Numbered from the stretch's first letter, positions 1 to 9,379 are shown. The stretch: DNA of 64,000 nt from Pseudomonas flavescens (GCF_013408425.1 NZ_JACBYV010000001.1:3596001-3660000), one strand, 5' to 3'. Numbers and translations: made by a program. Notes: generated from the letters alone by a model not told the origin.

Positions 1-2
1 AA

Positions 3-1361
3 GCCAAGGCACCGGGCGACTCGGTGACCGCTGGCGCGATCAATGGCGAGGGCCGTCTGCTGATCGAGACCACCGCCCTGGGGGCAGAAACCGTGCTGTC
101 GCGGATCATCCGCCTGGTCGAGGACGCCCAGGCCGCCAAGGCACCGATCCAGAAACTGGTGGACAGGGTCAGCCAGGTCTTCGTGCCGGTGGTGCTGTTG
201 ATCGCGCTGCTGACCCTGATCGTCTGGCTGAGCCTGGGTGCAGGCCTGGAAAACGCGCTGCTCAATGCCGTGGCCGTGCTGGTGATCGCCTGCCCCTGCG
301 CCCTCGGCCTGGCAACGCCCACGGCAATCATGGCCGGCACCGGGGTGGCGGCCCGGCACGGCATCCTGATCAAGGATGCCGAAGCCCTGGAGATAGCCCA
401 CGACGTGAAGGTGGTGGCGTTCGACAAGACCGGCACCCTGACCTCCGGCGCACCACGTATCGCCCACCTGCAAACCATCGACATCGATGCCGACCAGGCA
501 CTGCGCCTGGCCGGTGCGCTACAGCAAGGCAGCGAGCACCCTCTGGCCAGGGCGGTGTTGCAGGCCTGCCAGGAGGCTGCCCTCATCCTTGCACCAGTCG
601 CCGCCAGCCAGGCCTTGGCCGGTCGCGGCATTGCCGGCCTGGTCGAGGGCCGATCGCTGCACTTGGGCAATCGTCGCCTGCTACAGGAAAGCGGCGCCAG
701 CGAGCCGGACGATCTGGCCAAAGCGGCTCAGGCCTGGGAAGTCGAGGGGCGTACCTTGTCGTGGCTGATCGAGCCGGGCTCTCCTGCGCGGGTGCTGGCG
801 CTGTTCGCCTTCGGCGACACCTTGAAAGAAGGCGCCCGTGAAGCGGTCGCTGCGCTGGGCAGCCGGCATATCGTCAGCCACCTGATCAGCGGCGACAATC
901 AGGGCAGTGCACAGGCTGTCGCCAGGCAATTGGGCATCGGTTCGGTTCACGCTCAGGTTCTGCCTGCGGACAAGGCGCGTATCGTCAGTGAGCTGAAAGC
1001 CGCTGGTGTCGTGGCCATGGTCGGTGACGGCATCAACGACGCTCCTGCCCTGGCTGCGGCGGATGTCGGCATCGCCATGGGCGGCGGCACCGATGTGGCG
1101 ATGCAGGCGGCCGGCATCACCCTGATGCGCGGCGACCCACGGCTGGTACCCGCCGCCCTGGATATCGCCCGGCGCACCTACGCGAAGATCCGCCAGAATC
1201 TGTTCTGGGCCTTCATCTACAACCTGGTGGGCATTCCCCTGGCCGCCTTCGGGTTGCTCGACCCGATGCTCGCCGGCGCCGCCATGGCGCTGTCGAGCGT
1301 GAGCGTCGTGAGCAATGCCCTGCTGCTGAAAACCTGGCGGCCCAACCACCTCGAGGAGTAA
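3..1361 (+). CDS. copA: Cu(+)-exporting P1B-type ATPase, C-terminal part (cut by window start)
   Basis: Pumps Cu(I) out of the cytoplasm using ATP. The frame is open from the first bases, so the N-terminal metal-binding domains lie outside the window. The visible part starts in the actuator domain and continues through a membrane pair, the CPC metal-binding helix ([11 protein letters not shown]), the phosphorylation motif DKTGTLTSG, the HP motif of P1B pumps (SEHPLARA) and the hinge motif [10 protein letters not shown], then the last two membrane helices. The next gene, 4 bp downstream, is the Cu(I) sensor cueR, which supports copper rather than Zn/Cd as substrate. The family is certain; Cu rather than Ag is inferred from CPC and context. 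Confidence 0.93.
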   Translation, partial: AKAPGDSVTAGAINGEGRLLIETTALGAETVLSRIIRLVEDAQAAKAPIQKLVDRVSQVFVPVVLLIALLTLIVWLSLGAGLENALLNAVAVLVIACPCALGLATPTAIMAGTGVAARHGILIKDAEALEIAHDVKVVAFDKTGTLTSGAPRIAHLQTIDIDADQALRLAGALQQGSEHPLARAVLQACQEAALILAPVAASQALAGRGIAGLVEGRSLHLGNRRLLQESGASEPDDLAKAAQAWEVEGRTLSWLIEPGSPARVLALFAFGDTLKEGAREAVAALGSRHIVSHLISGDNQGSAQAVARQLGIGSVHAQVLPADKARIVSELKAAGVVAMVGDGINDAPALAAADVGIAMGGGTDVAMQAAGITLMRGDPRLVPAALDIARRTYAKIRQNLFWAFIYNLVGIPLAAFGLLDPMLAGAAMALSSVSVVSNALLLKTWRPNHLEE

Positions 1362-1365
1362 TGCG

Positions 1366-1797
1366 ATGAATATCGGACAGGCGGCCAAGCACACCGGGCT
1401 CAGCGCCAAGATGATCCGTTACTACGAAGCCATCGGCCTGCTGCCCAGTGCGGGGCGCAGCGAAAGTGGCTACCGCCAGTACGACGACGGGGATCTGCAG
1501 CGCCTGCGCTTCATACGCCGGGCGCGTGACCTGGGCTTCTCGTTGGCCGAGTCGGGCAAGCTGCTGGCCCTGTGGCACGACCGTGAACGGGCCAGTGCCG
1601 ACGTCAAAGCCCTGGCCGTGGAGCACATCGATGCGCTCAACGGCAAGATCGCCGAGCTCGAAGCCCTGCGCGATACCCTGCAGACCCTGGTCGACCACTG
1701 CCAGGGCGACCACCGTCCCGACTGCCCGATTCTCGATGATCTGCAGGCCGGTAACGGCTGTTGTCAGGCAGCCGGATTGCCCAAGGCCAGACGCTGA
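1366..1797 (+). CDS. cueR: MerR-family Cu(I)-responsive activator CueR
   Basis: 143-aa MerR-family regulator. The N-terminal winged helix begins MNIGQAAKHTGLSAKMIRYY, followed by a long dimerisation helix. Two metal-loop cysteines, C112 and C120, are spaced as in CueR, and Ser77 is present, the residue that distinguishes sensors of +1 metal ions from those of +2 ions. A CC pair lies near the C terminus. It starts 4 bp after copA and is probably cotranscribed with it. CueR normally activates copA by realigning a promoter with a 19-bp spacer; that promoter is outside the window. Its last 34 bp overlap the 3' end of the convergent HAD gene. Confidence 0.93.
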   Translation: MNIGQAAKHTGLSAKMIRYYEAIGLLPSAGRSESGYRQYDDGDLQRLRFIRRARDLGFSLAESGKLLALWHDRERASADVKALAVEHIDALNGKIAELEALRDTLQTLVDHCQGDHRPDCPILDDLQAGNGCCQAAGLPKARR

Positions 1798-2369
1798 AGC
1801 GCCGTGCAATCGGCGACGAAGTGATCGCTCAACTCCGGCCAGGGGTTGGTCGACAGGTTGACCAGCACGGTAGCGCTACCGGCGGCACGGCCACAGGCCA
1901 AATCATGGCGATGGTCGCCGACCATGACCATGTCCTGGGGCGCCACCTGCCAGCGGTCGGCCAGGTGCAGCAGGCCGCCAGGGTCGGGTTTCGGCGGCGC
2001 CTCGTCACGTCCGAGGATGTCGGCCGGCGCGAAGCAGTCGTCCACGCCGATGGCCTGCAAAGTCAGCAGCGCCAGCTCGCGAGCGTTGCGCGTCAGGATG
2101 CCGAGGCGCAGCCCACGTGCGTGCAGGCCGCGCACCAGCGCCACGGCCCCTGCCGCAGGCCGTGCGGCGATGGCCAGCTCGCGTTCGTGCTCGAGCAGCC
2201 AGGCGTGCTTGGCCCGCGAAACATCCGGGGGAAGCGCGGCCAGGTGATGCAGGATGTCGTCCTCGGCCGGGATATCCAGCGCCACGCGGATGGCGGCGAA
2301 ATCATGCACGGCGATGGTCAGGGTGCCGTCCATATCGAAAACCCAATGGGTGTAGCGCTGCAGGCTCAT
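1764..2369 (-). CDS. HAD-superfamily phosphatase (phosphoglycolate phosphatase-like)
   Basis: 201-aa cytosolic HAD hydrolase. Motif I is DMDGTLT near residue 13 (nucleophile Asp), a helical cap follows, the motif III Lys sits in PPKPDPGG, and motif IV is GDHRHD. The cap type and length fit the phosphoglycolate phosphatase / beta-phosphoglucomutase-like subgroup, but the substrate cannot be read from the sequence. It is convergent with cueR with a 34-bp coding overlap, so the two mRNAs are complementary at their 3' ends. It lies 43 bp downstream of the pilus operon on the same strand and may receive read-through. Confidence 0.85.
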   Translation of the reverse strand: MSLQRYTHWVFDMDGTLTIAVHDFAAIRVALDIPAEDDILHHLAALPPDVSRAKHAWLLEHERELAIAARPAAGAVALVRGLHARGLRLGILTRNARELALLTLQAIGVDDCFAPADILGRDEAPPKPDPGGLLHLADRWQVAPQDMVMVGDHRHDLACGRAAGSATVLVNLSTNPWPELSDHFVADCTALQRLALGNPAA

Positions 2370-2412
2370 CGCCCCTCCGGCAACTGCAGAATCGAAACCG
2401 CAGCATACCTGC

Positions 2413-3378
2413 TCAGTACATGATGATCACCGTCACGTTATCCGTGTAGGTGCCGACCGGTACGTTGGCCTGGGCAGGGTCGATGATGCCCAGGAACGGC
2501 ACGCTCTGCTGCAGGCCGTTACCGACCATGGGTTGCGTCTGGGTGGTGGTCCAGACGGTGGTGGTATTGGGGAAATACAGGTTGTAGTTGAGCCGATTGC
2601 TGCCGCTGGCCATGCGCCGCCAGGGAGCCTGAAAGTTCTGGCCGTTGTCGAAACCCACGGTATAGCCCTCGGTATTGGTGCAGGTGACACCGATGTTGCG
2701 CGTCACCGGCGCGAACTGGCTGACCAGCGCCTGGGTACCGAAATCCATCACCAGTTCGCTGTTGTTGATCACGCAGGCCTTGGTGACCACCAGGGTCACG
2801 GTGACCGATACGTTGGCACCTGCGCCCCAGGGGCTTGGCGGGTTGCACGCCAGCACGCCGCAGGAAGGCCTAGCGGCACCTGGGCTGAGCGCCCAGTTGG
2901 AGCAGATGCCCGCCACGAAAACGCCCGTACACACCGCGTACTGCCAGTTCAGGTTCAGCGTCGCGGTGTAGGTGCCTGCCGCCACGTTGGCACCGGTGGC
3001 GGTGCGATAGTAGAGAGGAAGCGTCCCGGTGCTGCCGCCCAACCCCAGAAGCGTGGCGTTGGTCAGTTGAACCTGCTGGCCGGTCTGCAGCCTGTTGCTG
3101 TAGCCGATGTCGGTGAACACCTGCAACGGGATCTGCTGCGAACCACTGACCAGCACGGGATTGTTGAGCAGCGTGACGCGGATGAAGTTGGTACCCAGCA
3201 GGGTCAACGTTCCAGTGCATTGCACACCGCCGCTACCTGCCGAGCTCTGCGGCGTGCTGATCAGGCTCAGCGAATTGCTCGTGCCGAGGCTCACCGCGGC
3301 ACCCGGCGTGGTGCAGACCGCCCAGGCGGCCCCAGGTAGCAGAGCAGCAAGAAGTAGCAGTGCACGAATAGCGCTCAT
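2413..3378 (-). CDS. csuE: Csu-type pilus tip adhesin (two spore coat U domains)
   Basis: 321-aa secreted protein with a signal peptide ending near AAWA and two consecutive spore-coat-U (SCPU) domains, about residues 20-165 and 185-321. This two-domain layout is that of CsuE, the tip subunit whose N-terminal domain contacts surfaces and whose C-terminal domain is the pilin domain. The C terminus (DNVTVIIMY) is the alternating hydrophobic donor-strand motif of these pilins. GAGGA sits 8 bases before ATG, and the gene begins 10 bp after the usher stop. It is last in the operon, as in Acinetobacter csuA/BABCDE. Confidence 0.88.
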   Translation of the reverse strand: MSAIRALLLLAALLPGAAWAVCTTPGAAVSLGTSNSLSLISTPQSSAGSGGVQCTGTLTLLGTNFIRVTLLNNPVLVSGSQQIPLQVFTDIGYSNRLQTGQQVQLTNATLLGLGGSTGTLPLYYRTATGANVAAGTYTATLNLNWQYAVCTGVFVAGICSNWALSPGAARPSCGVLACNPPSPWGAGANVSVTVTLVVTKACVINNSELVMDFGTQALVSQFAPVTRNIGVTCTNTEGYTVGFDNGQNFQAPWRRMASGSNRLNYNLYFPNTTTVWTTTQTQPMVGNGLQQSVPFLGIIDPAQANVPVGTYTDNVTVIIMY

Positions 3379-3388
3379 CGCTCGTTCC

Positions 3389-5716
3389 TCAACGACATGT
3401 CAGTGGCCCCACCAGGGACATTTCCTCATCAAGGCTTGCCAGTTCGAACCCCGCGGCGCACTGACCGCCATCGGGCAGCGCCACCTGCAGGCGATTGCTT
3501 TTCTGCAGCCCCTCGAAATACACCAGGCCATCCCAGCCAACGGTGGCCTGTCGGTCACGCCCCTCCAGGGTCACCTGGCTGCCACGGGGCAGCACCTCAC
3601 CGCGGCTGTCGATCAGCACGATGCTGGCGGCCACCACCCGACGCAGCTCGAAGTCGAGCATCGCACCACTGCCCTCGTGCACCGCGATGCTGCGCTCGAC
3701 CTCCGGGGTGCGGATATTGGCTGGCAGCCCCAGTGAATCGATGGCGTACTGGCCCGGGTAGTAGGAAGGCACCCAGGGCACCAGCAGATGCCCCCGGGAA
3801 TTGGTTTCGCCGAGCAGCTGGTGCTCGAAACTCACCGGCACCCCGGCATAGCCATCGGTGCTGACCAGCACGAAGGCGTCGTCGATGCGGTTGCTGGCAT
3901 ACACCCCGCCGCTCATCGCCACCACCGAGCCGCTGACATCGCCCCAGTAGGTGCGCCGCCCGCCATCGTCGTAGACGCCTGCCTGGTACTGGGCATGCCG
4001 CGCACGCCAGGTCATGTCGGCCTGAGCGTAGCGGTCGCCATTGCCAGCGGCATAGGCCAGGTTGTAGCCCACCCCGCCTTCACTGGGTGCACTGCGACCG
4101 AAGTTGCTGCGCTGCCGATAGCCACCCTCGCGATCACGCTCCAGGCCTACGCTGAAGGTCGAGCGCAGGTCGAAGGGGATCATCCATTGCAGCAGCGCGG
4201 AATAGCCGGGTTCACCGATTTCACGGTTGAGCGACAGGAACAGGTTGCTGTTGCCAGGCAGCCCGCGCGACCAGGACAGGTTGACCAGGCGGCTGCGGGT
4301 ACCGTCATGCATCTGGCTGGCAAAATAGCCGATGCCGATATTGCCGATGCGTCGGGGGTTCAGCGACAGGGTCACCTGGTCGGTGGTCTTCGCCAGCCCC
4401 GAAACCCCACGGCTGCTCTGCAGCGCGCTGATCACGCTGAGGTCGGCATAGGCTTCGTCGCGCTGCACGCGCTGCATGGCAAGGCCGAACAACGGCGAGT
4501 AATAGCTGTAGCCCAAGCTCAGTTGCTGGCCGCGCTGGCCATCGTGCGCGCTGTAGGAAACCGAGGTTCCCAGGGTGCCCCAGGTGCCTACCGCGAAGGT
4601 GCCGCCCACACCGCCCAGGCGCAGGTCATCAGCGCTTTCAGCATGGCTTTCCAGAGTGAAACCATCGCCCACGCCATAGCGGAACGTGCCACTGGCGGCC
4701 TGGCTGCCGTAGGCGAAGTTCTCCACACCGTAGTCCTGGCGCAGCTTGCCGACGGACAGCGAGTAATCGTAGAGCCCCTTTTGCAGCAGGGTATTGGTCA
4801 CGTAGAACGGCACGTCGGTGGCCACCTGGCGCCCCAGTGCATCGGTGGCCACCACGGTCGCGGTGCCGGCGCCGCTGATGAAGGGCACGCTGCTGATGGT
4901 GAAGGGGCCGGGGTTGAGCATTTCGCTGCTGACCCGGCTGTTGTTGATCAGCAGATCCACCGAGGTCGGTACCGCGGCATCGCCGCTGAAACTCGGCAAC
5001 GGGTAGGTGATCAGGTCCGGGCGCAGACCGAAGTTGCGCGATAGCTGCACCCCACCGATGCGCACCGCGCGATTCCAGGTCAGCGCGCCGGTGATCAGGT
5101 CACCGGCCTCGTAGCTGAGCATCCGCTGCTGGTCGTTGTAGCGCCAGAAGGTGTCGTAGCGAATGTAGCCATCACCCTGGGCACGGTTGCCTGCGAAGGC
5201 ATGCCGGTATACGCCGCTGTTGCTGAGCCGCCCCATGCTGCCGAACACCCGCTGTTCCAGCCAACCGTTGAGCAGGCGCGAGCCCTCGTCACTGTCGCTG
5301 TAATAGAAGTCGTAGTTGAGCAGCGCTCCGAACGAGCTCTGGGCCGCCACCCCTTCATAAACCTGGGTCTGCCCCACCGTCTGGTCGGGCAGCCAATCGC
5401 TGGGCAGGGTCAGTTTCAACTGCTGGAATTCCTGCTGGTAGTCGCTCTGCAGGCCCGGGATAACGGCCAGATCCTGCAAGCCGCTGGCGTCCTCGGCCAA
5501 CGGCACACCGACAGCGCGCAATTCGTCGCTGTCGACCAGATAACGGCCGGCGCGATAAGTCACCGGCACGATCCGCTCGGTCGACAGTTCATTGACCACC
5601 AGCTCCAGATAAAGAACGTACTCATCGGGCATCTGTTGTGCCTGCCCCGCCTGCCCCGCCAGCAGCAGCAAGACGCCGAGCCAATGAGCCAGGGCAGCGC
5701 GCATCCCTGAGGGCAT
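3389..5716 (-). CDS. csuD: Outer-membrane fimbrial usher (Csu type)
   Basis: 775-aa usher that forms the outer-membrane pore and assembles chaperone-bound subunits. A signal peptide (ends about GQAQ) is followed by an N-terminal chaperone-binding domain, a long beta-barrel rich in Tyr/Gly strands with a plug domain (VPTSVDLLINN...), and a C-terminal domain with a cysteine pair (QCAAG...LTCR). The length is short for FimD-type ushers but fits the sigma/Csu clade. A second in-frame ATG at 5704 is possible, but 5716 gives the complete signal sequence. The gene starts 26 bp after the chaperone stop. Confidence 0.92.
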   Translation of the reverse strand: MPSGMRAALAHWLGVLLLLAGQAGQAQQMPDEYVLYLELVVNELSTERIVPVTYRAGRYLVDSDELRAVGVPLAEDASGLQDLAVIPGLQSDYQQEFQQLKLTLPSDWLPDQTVGQTQVYEGVAAQSSFGALLNYDFYYSDSDEGSRLLNGWLEQRVFGSMGRLSNSGVYRHAFAGNRAQGDGYIRYDTFWRYNDQQRMLSYEAGDLITGALTWNRAVRIGGVQLSRNFGLRPDLITYPLPSFSGDAAVPTSVDLLINNSRVSSEMLNPGPFTISSVPFISGAGTATVVATDALGRQVATDVPFYVTNTLLQKGLYDYSLSVGKLRQDYGVENFAYGSQAASGTFRYGVGDGFTLESHAESADDLRLGGVGGTFAVGTWGTLGTSVSYSAHDGQRGQQLSLGYSYYSPLFGLAMQRVQRDEAYADLSVISALQSSRGVSGLAKTTDQVTLSLNPRRIGNIGIGYFASQMHDGTRSRLVNLSWSRGLPGNSNLFLSLNREIGEPGYSALLQWMIPFDLRSTFSVGLERDREGGYRQRSNFGRSAPSEGGVGYNLAYAAGNGDRYAQADMTWRARHAQYQAGVYDDGGRRTYWGDVSGSVVAMSGGVYASNRIDDAFVLVSTDGYAGVPVSFEHQLLGETNSRGHLLVPWVPSYYPGQYAIDSLGLPANIRTPEVERSIAVHEGSGAMLDFELRRVVAASIVLIDSRGEVLPRGSQVTLEGRDRQATVGWDGLVYFEGLQKSNRLQVALPDGGQCAAGFELASLDEEMSLVGPLTCR

Positions 5717-5742
5717 CGTTCAACGACCACCGAACCGCATGC

Positions 5743-6528
5743 TCACTGCCCGGGTATCGACAGGGGCTCTTTGCGCTCATTGACCATGGCCTCCAGCACC
5801 GCGCCATCAGCGCCCACCCCCGGTGGCAACGGCCAGCGCATCTGCGCGCCGGGCAACACGTAGCCGAGCAGGCCCTCGGCCACCACCTGCTGCTTGCCAC
5901 CGCTAGCGAACTTCACCGCCGACAATCGCGCATGGGCAGTGCCGTCGTTGCGCAGTTGCAGGAAGCGTGTGCCGCCTTGCTGCTGAATCCGGTACCTGAG
6001 TTTGGGCGCCAGGCTCTGCACGCTCTTGCCAGCCTGCTCGGTGGCGCCCTCCGGCGCGGCGCCGCTGCCGAATACGAACAGGGGAATCGAATAGCGCATC
6101 TGAAACTTCACACCCAGCTGCGGATCGGGAGCCGCATTGCTGTCGAGCATCTCGTCGATCAGCACCCGGTAGGCTCGCTGCACCCCGACCTGCGGCGCCT
6201 GCATGACCATCAGGCGGATCATCTGCCGCTTGCCCGGAGCGATGGTCACCACCGGTGGGCTACCGACCACCTCACGCTGCGCGTCGAGGCGATCCTCGAA
6301 GTCCGACTGTTTCCAGTCCATCACCCGTATCTGCAGATTGACCGGTGCCTGGCCGCGGTTTTCCAGCCACAACGCCACCGCTTTCTGCTCGGCCTCGATC
6401 ACCGGGTTGATCGGCCAGATCAACACCGAACTGGCTGCCCCCACATGGCCCGCGAACATCAGTAGTAGAACTAAGGCCCCTGCCCTGGCATGAAGAAAAT
6501 CGAGGTGCTGCCATGCCGCGCGGGCCAT
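5743..6528 (-). CDS. csuC: Periplasmic pilus assembly chaperone (Csu type)
   Basis: 261-aa PapD-like chaperone that donates a beta strand to folding SCPU subunits and delivers them to the usher. A hydrophobic leader (ALVLLLMFAGHVGAAS) precedes a first Ig domain (LIWPINPVIEAEQKAVALWL) with the conserved pattern and ...IRLM basic cleft region, then a second domain from about residue 140. The frame is open much further upstream, but AGGGAG placed 7 bases before the ATG at 6528 and the signal peptide fix the start. It lies 14 bp after the preceding subunit gene. Confidence 0.9.
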   Translation of the reverse strand: MARAAWQHLDFLHARAGALVLLLMFAGHVGAASSVLIWPINPVIEAEQKAVALWLENRGQAPVNLQIRVMDWKQSDFEDRLDAQREVVGSPPVVTIAPGKRQMIRLMVMQAPQVGVQRAYRVLIDEMLDSNAAPDPQLGVKFQMRYSIPLFVFGSGAAPEGATEQAGKSVQSLAPKLRYRIQQQGGTRFLQLRNDGTAHARLSAVKFASGGKQQVVAEGLLGYVLPGAQMRWPLPPGVGADGAVLEAMVNERKEPLSIPGQ

Positions 6529-6542
6529 GTGGATCTCCCTGT

Positions 6543-7097
6543 TCAATAACTCACGGTAACGGTCACCACGTCGCTGTAAACACCTGCGCTGGGCATCGGC
6601 GTAACGCTGAACAGCCGGGCATAGACCGGATAACTCTGAGTACCCCCAGCAGAGGGAAACGTCGCGCTGAGAGCCGTGGCACCATTGTTGCCGTCCCCCC
6701 AGACATTGCTGAAGGCACTGTCCTTGTATAGTTGATAACGCAGACGTTCGCCGCCTTTGGCCAGAAAACGCCCGTCTGTCACGCTGCTGGCGTTGGCCCC
6801 GGCACCAATGCCGATGGTCAGCGCGATGCCCGGCGTGCACTGCAGCACGATGCTGCCGCTGCCGGGTGTGCTGGTGCGGTTCACCGGGCTGCCAAGGCTG
6901 CCGAGCGGCCCGAAGTTGATGTTGCCGTAGCTGGCCACATCGCTGCCGCCGCTACCGAGCAGGCAACCGGCGGTGATCACCGCGCGGACCTGAAATTGCC
7001 GGTCGACGCGTTGCTCGTTGGTTCCGGTATCGGCGCGCGCATCCAGTGCAGCGAGCAGCATCGCAAACGGCCAGGCGCGTCGCAGCGACGTCACCAT
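6543..7097 (-). CDS. csuB: Spore coat U domain pilus subunit (CsuB-like)
   Basis: 184-aa secreted SCPU-domain protein: basic N terminus, hydrophobic leader ending near DARAD, then one domain with the conserved Cys pair (AGCLLG..., VLQCTPG) and the terminal strand VVTVTVSY. The frame stays open upstream, but ATG 7097 gives the only signal peptide and overlaps the previous gene by 7 bp, implying translational coupling. In Csu operons the two minor subunits between the major pilin and the chaperone (CsuA, CsuB) are thought to form the tip-proximal fibre. Confidence 0.85.
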   Translation of the reverse strand: MVTSLRRAWPFAMLLAALDARADTGTNEQRVDRQFQVRAVITAGCLLGSGGSDVASYGNINFGPLGSLGSPVNRTSTPGSGSIVLQCTPGIALTIGIGAGANASSVTDGRFLAKGGERLRYQLYKDSAFSNVWGDGNNGATALSATFPSAGGTQSYPVYARLFSVTPMPSAGVYSDVVTVTVSY

Positions 7098-7603
7098 TTC
7101 ACCGTGACGGTAACCGTATCGCGGTAGATGCCCGCCGCCGGGGAACGCTGCGCCGGAACCCGGCCATACACCGGCAGCCATTGATCCTGGCCAGTACCGG
7201 TGCGGCTGATGCCCACCGTGTTGTCCCAGACGGTCTGGTAGCTCGCCGAGGTGTAGAGGTTGTAGGCGATCTGCGCACTCGGCCCCTGCAGGCGCCGGGC
7301 ATTGACGTTGCCACTGCCACCTGCGCTGATCAGCACCTGATAGGGCGTATTGCTCAGGCAATTGACCCGCAGCGCGCCGTTCCCGGGCTGGCCGACCACG
7401 TCGAGCTGGCTGCGCAGAATGGAGTGGGTGCCGAGGTCGAAGGTGCCGAACTGACCAAGATCGTTCGCTGCGGTGCTGCCCGCGCTGCAGGCCGGCAGTA
7501 TCTCGGCGAACAGGCCGATGGTCGCGGTCTTGCTGGCAGCGCTGAGCAAACCGGGGGCAAGCGCAAGCAGCGCCACGAATTGAACGGGCCGGTAGCCGTA
7601 CAT
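7091..7603 (-). CDS. csuA: Spore coat U domain pilus subunit (CsuA-like)
   Basis: 170-aa secreted protein with a signal peptide (LLALAPGLLSAAS) and one SCPU domain carrying the family Cys pair (ILPACSAG, RVNCLSN) and a C-terminal donor-type strand (DTVTVTVKW). It is second in the pilus operon, between the putative major subunit and csuB, matching the position of csuA. Assignment as CsuA rather than another minor subunit rests on order, not residue-level evidence. Confidence 0.85.
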   Translation of the reverse strand: MYGYRPVQFVALLALAPGLLSAASKTATIGLFAEILPACSAGSTAANDLGQFGTFDLGTHSILRSQLDVVGQPGNGALRVNCLSNTPYQVLISAGGSGNVNARRLQGPSAQIAYNLYTSASYQTVWDNTVGISRTGTGQDQWLPVYGRVPAQRSPAAGIYRDTVTVTVKW

Positions 7604-7664
7604 GGCAATTCCCTGACAGAAAGCGGGGGGTTGGCAGGCGAGCGGACGAACCGCCTGCTGGCGT

Positions 7665-8198
7665 TTACCAGGCCACCGTCACCTGTACGGTATCGGTATA
7701 GGTACCCACCGACGGCACGGCCGCACGGGGCGGCACCTGGCCATACACGACGATCTCCTGGACCTCGCCATTGCCGGTCGAATCCAGGGTATCGCCGCCA
7801 TTGCTGCCGTCGCCCCAGGGCGTGGTACGGCCAGCATCCTGGAACAGGTTGTAGGCGATCAGATCGGTGCCGTTGCTCATGTTGCGCTGACCGCCAGCGG
7901 GGTTGCCGCCACTGTCGAGGGTCACGCTGTAATCGGTGCCGTTGTTGCACGTCACGCTGAACGAGCCACCGCCGCCAGAACCCACGGACTGCGCCTCCAG
8001 CGGCGCGGTGATGGCGGCAACGCTGCCGAAATCGATATTGCCGAAGGTCCCGCCGGCAGAACCGCCGTTACCCACGGTGCAGCCATCGGTGATGACCAGT
8101 TGAATGCCAAGCTGACCGGTAACGGTACCGGCTGCATTCGCCGTTGAGCCAATGGCCAACGCCAGAAGGGATGAAACCAGTAGCGCTGAACGCCGCAT
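7665..8198 (-). CDS. csuA/B: Spore coat U domain major pilin (CsuA/B-like)
   Basis: 177-aa secreted pilin. An ATG at 8252 is in frame, but ATG 8198 is preceded by CAGGAG seven bases upstream and begins a normal signal peptide (ending SANA-type, STANAAG). The mature SCPU domain is Gly/Ser-rich with a conserved Cys pair (TDGCTVG, VTCNNG) and the terminal strand DTVQVTVAW. It is first in the operon, as for the major rod subunit CsuA/B. The next 61 bp, before csuA, is the longest gap in the operon, leaving room for processing or an internal terminator that would favour this subunit. Confidence 0.87.
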   Translation of the reverse strand: MRRSALLVSSLLALAIGSTANAAGTVTGQLGIQLVITDGCTVGNGGSAGGTFGNIDFGSVAAITAPLEAQSVGSGGGGSFSVTCNNGTDYSVTLDSGGNPAGGQRNMSNGTDLIAYNLFQDAGRTTPWGDGSNGGDTLDSTGNGEVQEIVVYGQVPPRAAVPSVGTYTDTVQVTVAW

Positions 8199-8509
8199 AA
8201 CCGTCTCCTGCAGACTCGAGAAACTCCCATGCTCAGAAACCCGGATCGTCACATCCGGGTATTGAGAGGGAGACAGGACAAGGGTCGACCACGTTCAGGC
8301 GATTGCACGCGTCAATGAATCAGGCATGTTTTCACCAACCCCTCAATGCCATGCGCAACAGATTGATTGAAATGAAGAATATTTTTTGACGTAGGAGATA
8401 AGCGGGCAGACATGGGGCAGATGTCCTACAGAACAAAAGGACACCCGCTATCAGCGGACATGGAAAACTGTCTGACAAGTCAAGATGATGGCGTCATCGG
8501 GTTATCGTT
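8199..8509. promoter_or_regulatory. Intergenic region upstream of the pilus operon
   Basis: 311 bp with no gene. It must hold the csu promoter. I see an AT-rich patch (8371-8390) within GC-rich surroundings but no convincing sigma-70 or sigma-54 match. A perfect palindrome at 8239-8260 lies 41-62 bases before the csuA/B start. Next to the tesB 3' end is a weak hairpin (GATGA...TCATC, about 8483-8497) that may end tesB transcription. Confidence 0.4.
8239..8260. promoter_or_regulatory. Perfect 8-bp palindrome in the csu 5' region
   Basis: ACCCGGAT, a 6-base spacer CGTCAC, then ATCCGGGT. The position, about 41 bases before the csuA/B ATG, fits either a 5'-UTR stem-loop controlling translation or stability of the pilin mRNA, or a dimeric operator. 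The sequence alone does not decide between them. Confidence 0.45.
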
Positions 8510-9379
8510 TCAGCGCCAGTCTTCACGCAGTCGGATCAGGCCCTCCTGGGCCACGGAGGCGACCAGTTGGCCCTGGCGGTTGAACACGCTGCCGCGAGAA
8601 AAACCGCGGGCATTGCCAGCCCAGGGGCTGTCCATGGCGTAGAGCAGCCAGTCGTCCATGCGCAGGTTGCCGTGGAACCAGATGGAGTGATCGAGGCTGG
8701 CCACCTGCATGAACTTCTGCCACACCGATACGCCGTGGGGCAGCATCGAGGTGGTCAGCAGATTGAAGTCCGAGGCATAGCCAAGCAGGTACTTGTGGAT
8801 GGCAGGTGTGTCCGGCAACTCACCGTCAGCGCGGAACCACACGTACTTGACCGGCTCGCTGACCTTGGGGGCGAACGGATTATCGACGGTCACCGGGCGA
8901 ATCTCGATGGGCTTGTCGAACAGCACACGCTCGCGCACCCGAGGCGGCAACGAGTCGGCTACCAGGCTGGCCAGTTCGGTTTCCGAACGCAGCCCTTCCG
9001 GGCCCGGGACGTCAGGCATCTGCGCCTGATGGTGGAGCCCTTCTTCGAGGTACTGGAACGAGGCGCTGCAGGTGAAGATCGCCTTGCCCTTCTGCACCGC
9101 CGTTACCCGGCGGGTGCTGAAACTGCCGCCGTCACGCACGCGGTCGACCTGATAGACCACCGGCAATGCGGCATCGCCCGGGCGCAGGAAGTAGCCATGC
9201 AGCGAGTGCACATGACGATCGGCCTCGACCGTCTGGGTGGCCGCCGACACGCACTGGCCCAGTACCTGACCGCCGAAGAGTTGGCGAAAACCGAGATCCT
9301 GGCTGACGCCACGGAACAGGTTTTCCTCGATGGCCTCGAGGCTCAGCAGCGCCACCAATTCTTGCAGGACTTGACTCAT
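8510..9379 (-). CDS. tesB: Acyl-CoA thioesterase II
   Basis: 289-aa double-hotdog thioesterase that hydrolyses medium- and long-chain acyl-CoA to free fatty acid and CoA in the cytosol. The opening LVALLSLEAIEENLFRG, VFGGQ-like strand (LFGGQVLGQ) and HSLHGYFLRPGD are hallmarks of TesB; the catalytic Asp/Thr/Gln set lies in the second half (ASLDHSIWFH). The start at 9379 is supported by GGAGA 6-10 bases upstream; the ten extra in-frame residues above it are not family-like. Length matches E. coli TesB (286 aa). Confidence 0.92.
   Translation of the reverse strand: MSQVLQELVALLSLEAIEENLFRGVSQDLGFRQLFGGQVLGQCVSAATQTVEADRHVHSLHGYFLRPGDAALPVVYQVDRVRDGGSFSTRRVTAVQKGKAIFTCSASFQYLEEGLHHQAQMPDVPGPEGLRSETELASLVADSLPPRVRERVLFDKPIEIRPVTVDNPFAPKVSEPVKYVWFRADGELPDTPAIHKYLLGYASDFNLLTTSMLPHGVSVWQKFMQVASLDHSIWFHGNLRMDDWLLYAMDSPWAGNARGFSRGSVFNRQGQLVASVAQEGLIRLREDWR

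Noticed and set aside
3788..5044. 418-codon open frame on the plus strand inside the usher gene
   Set aside because: It is the complement of csuD; composition is that of an antisense shadow in high-G+C DNA and it has no protein-like motifs.
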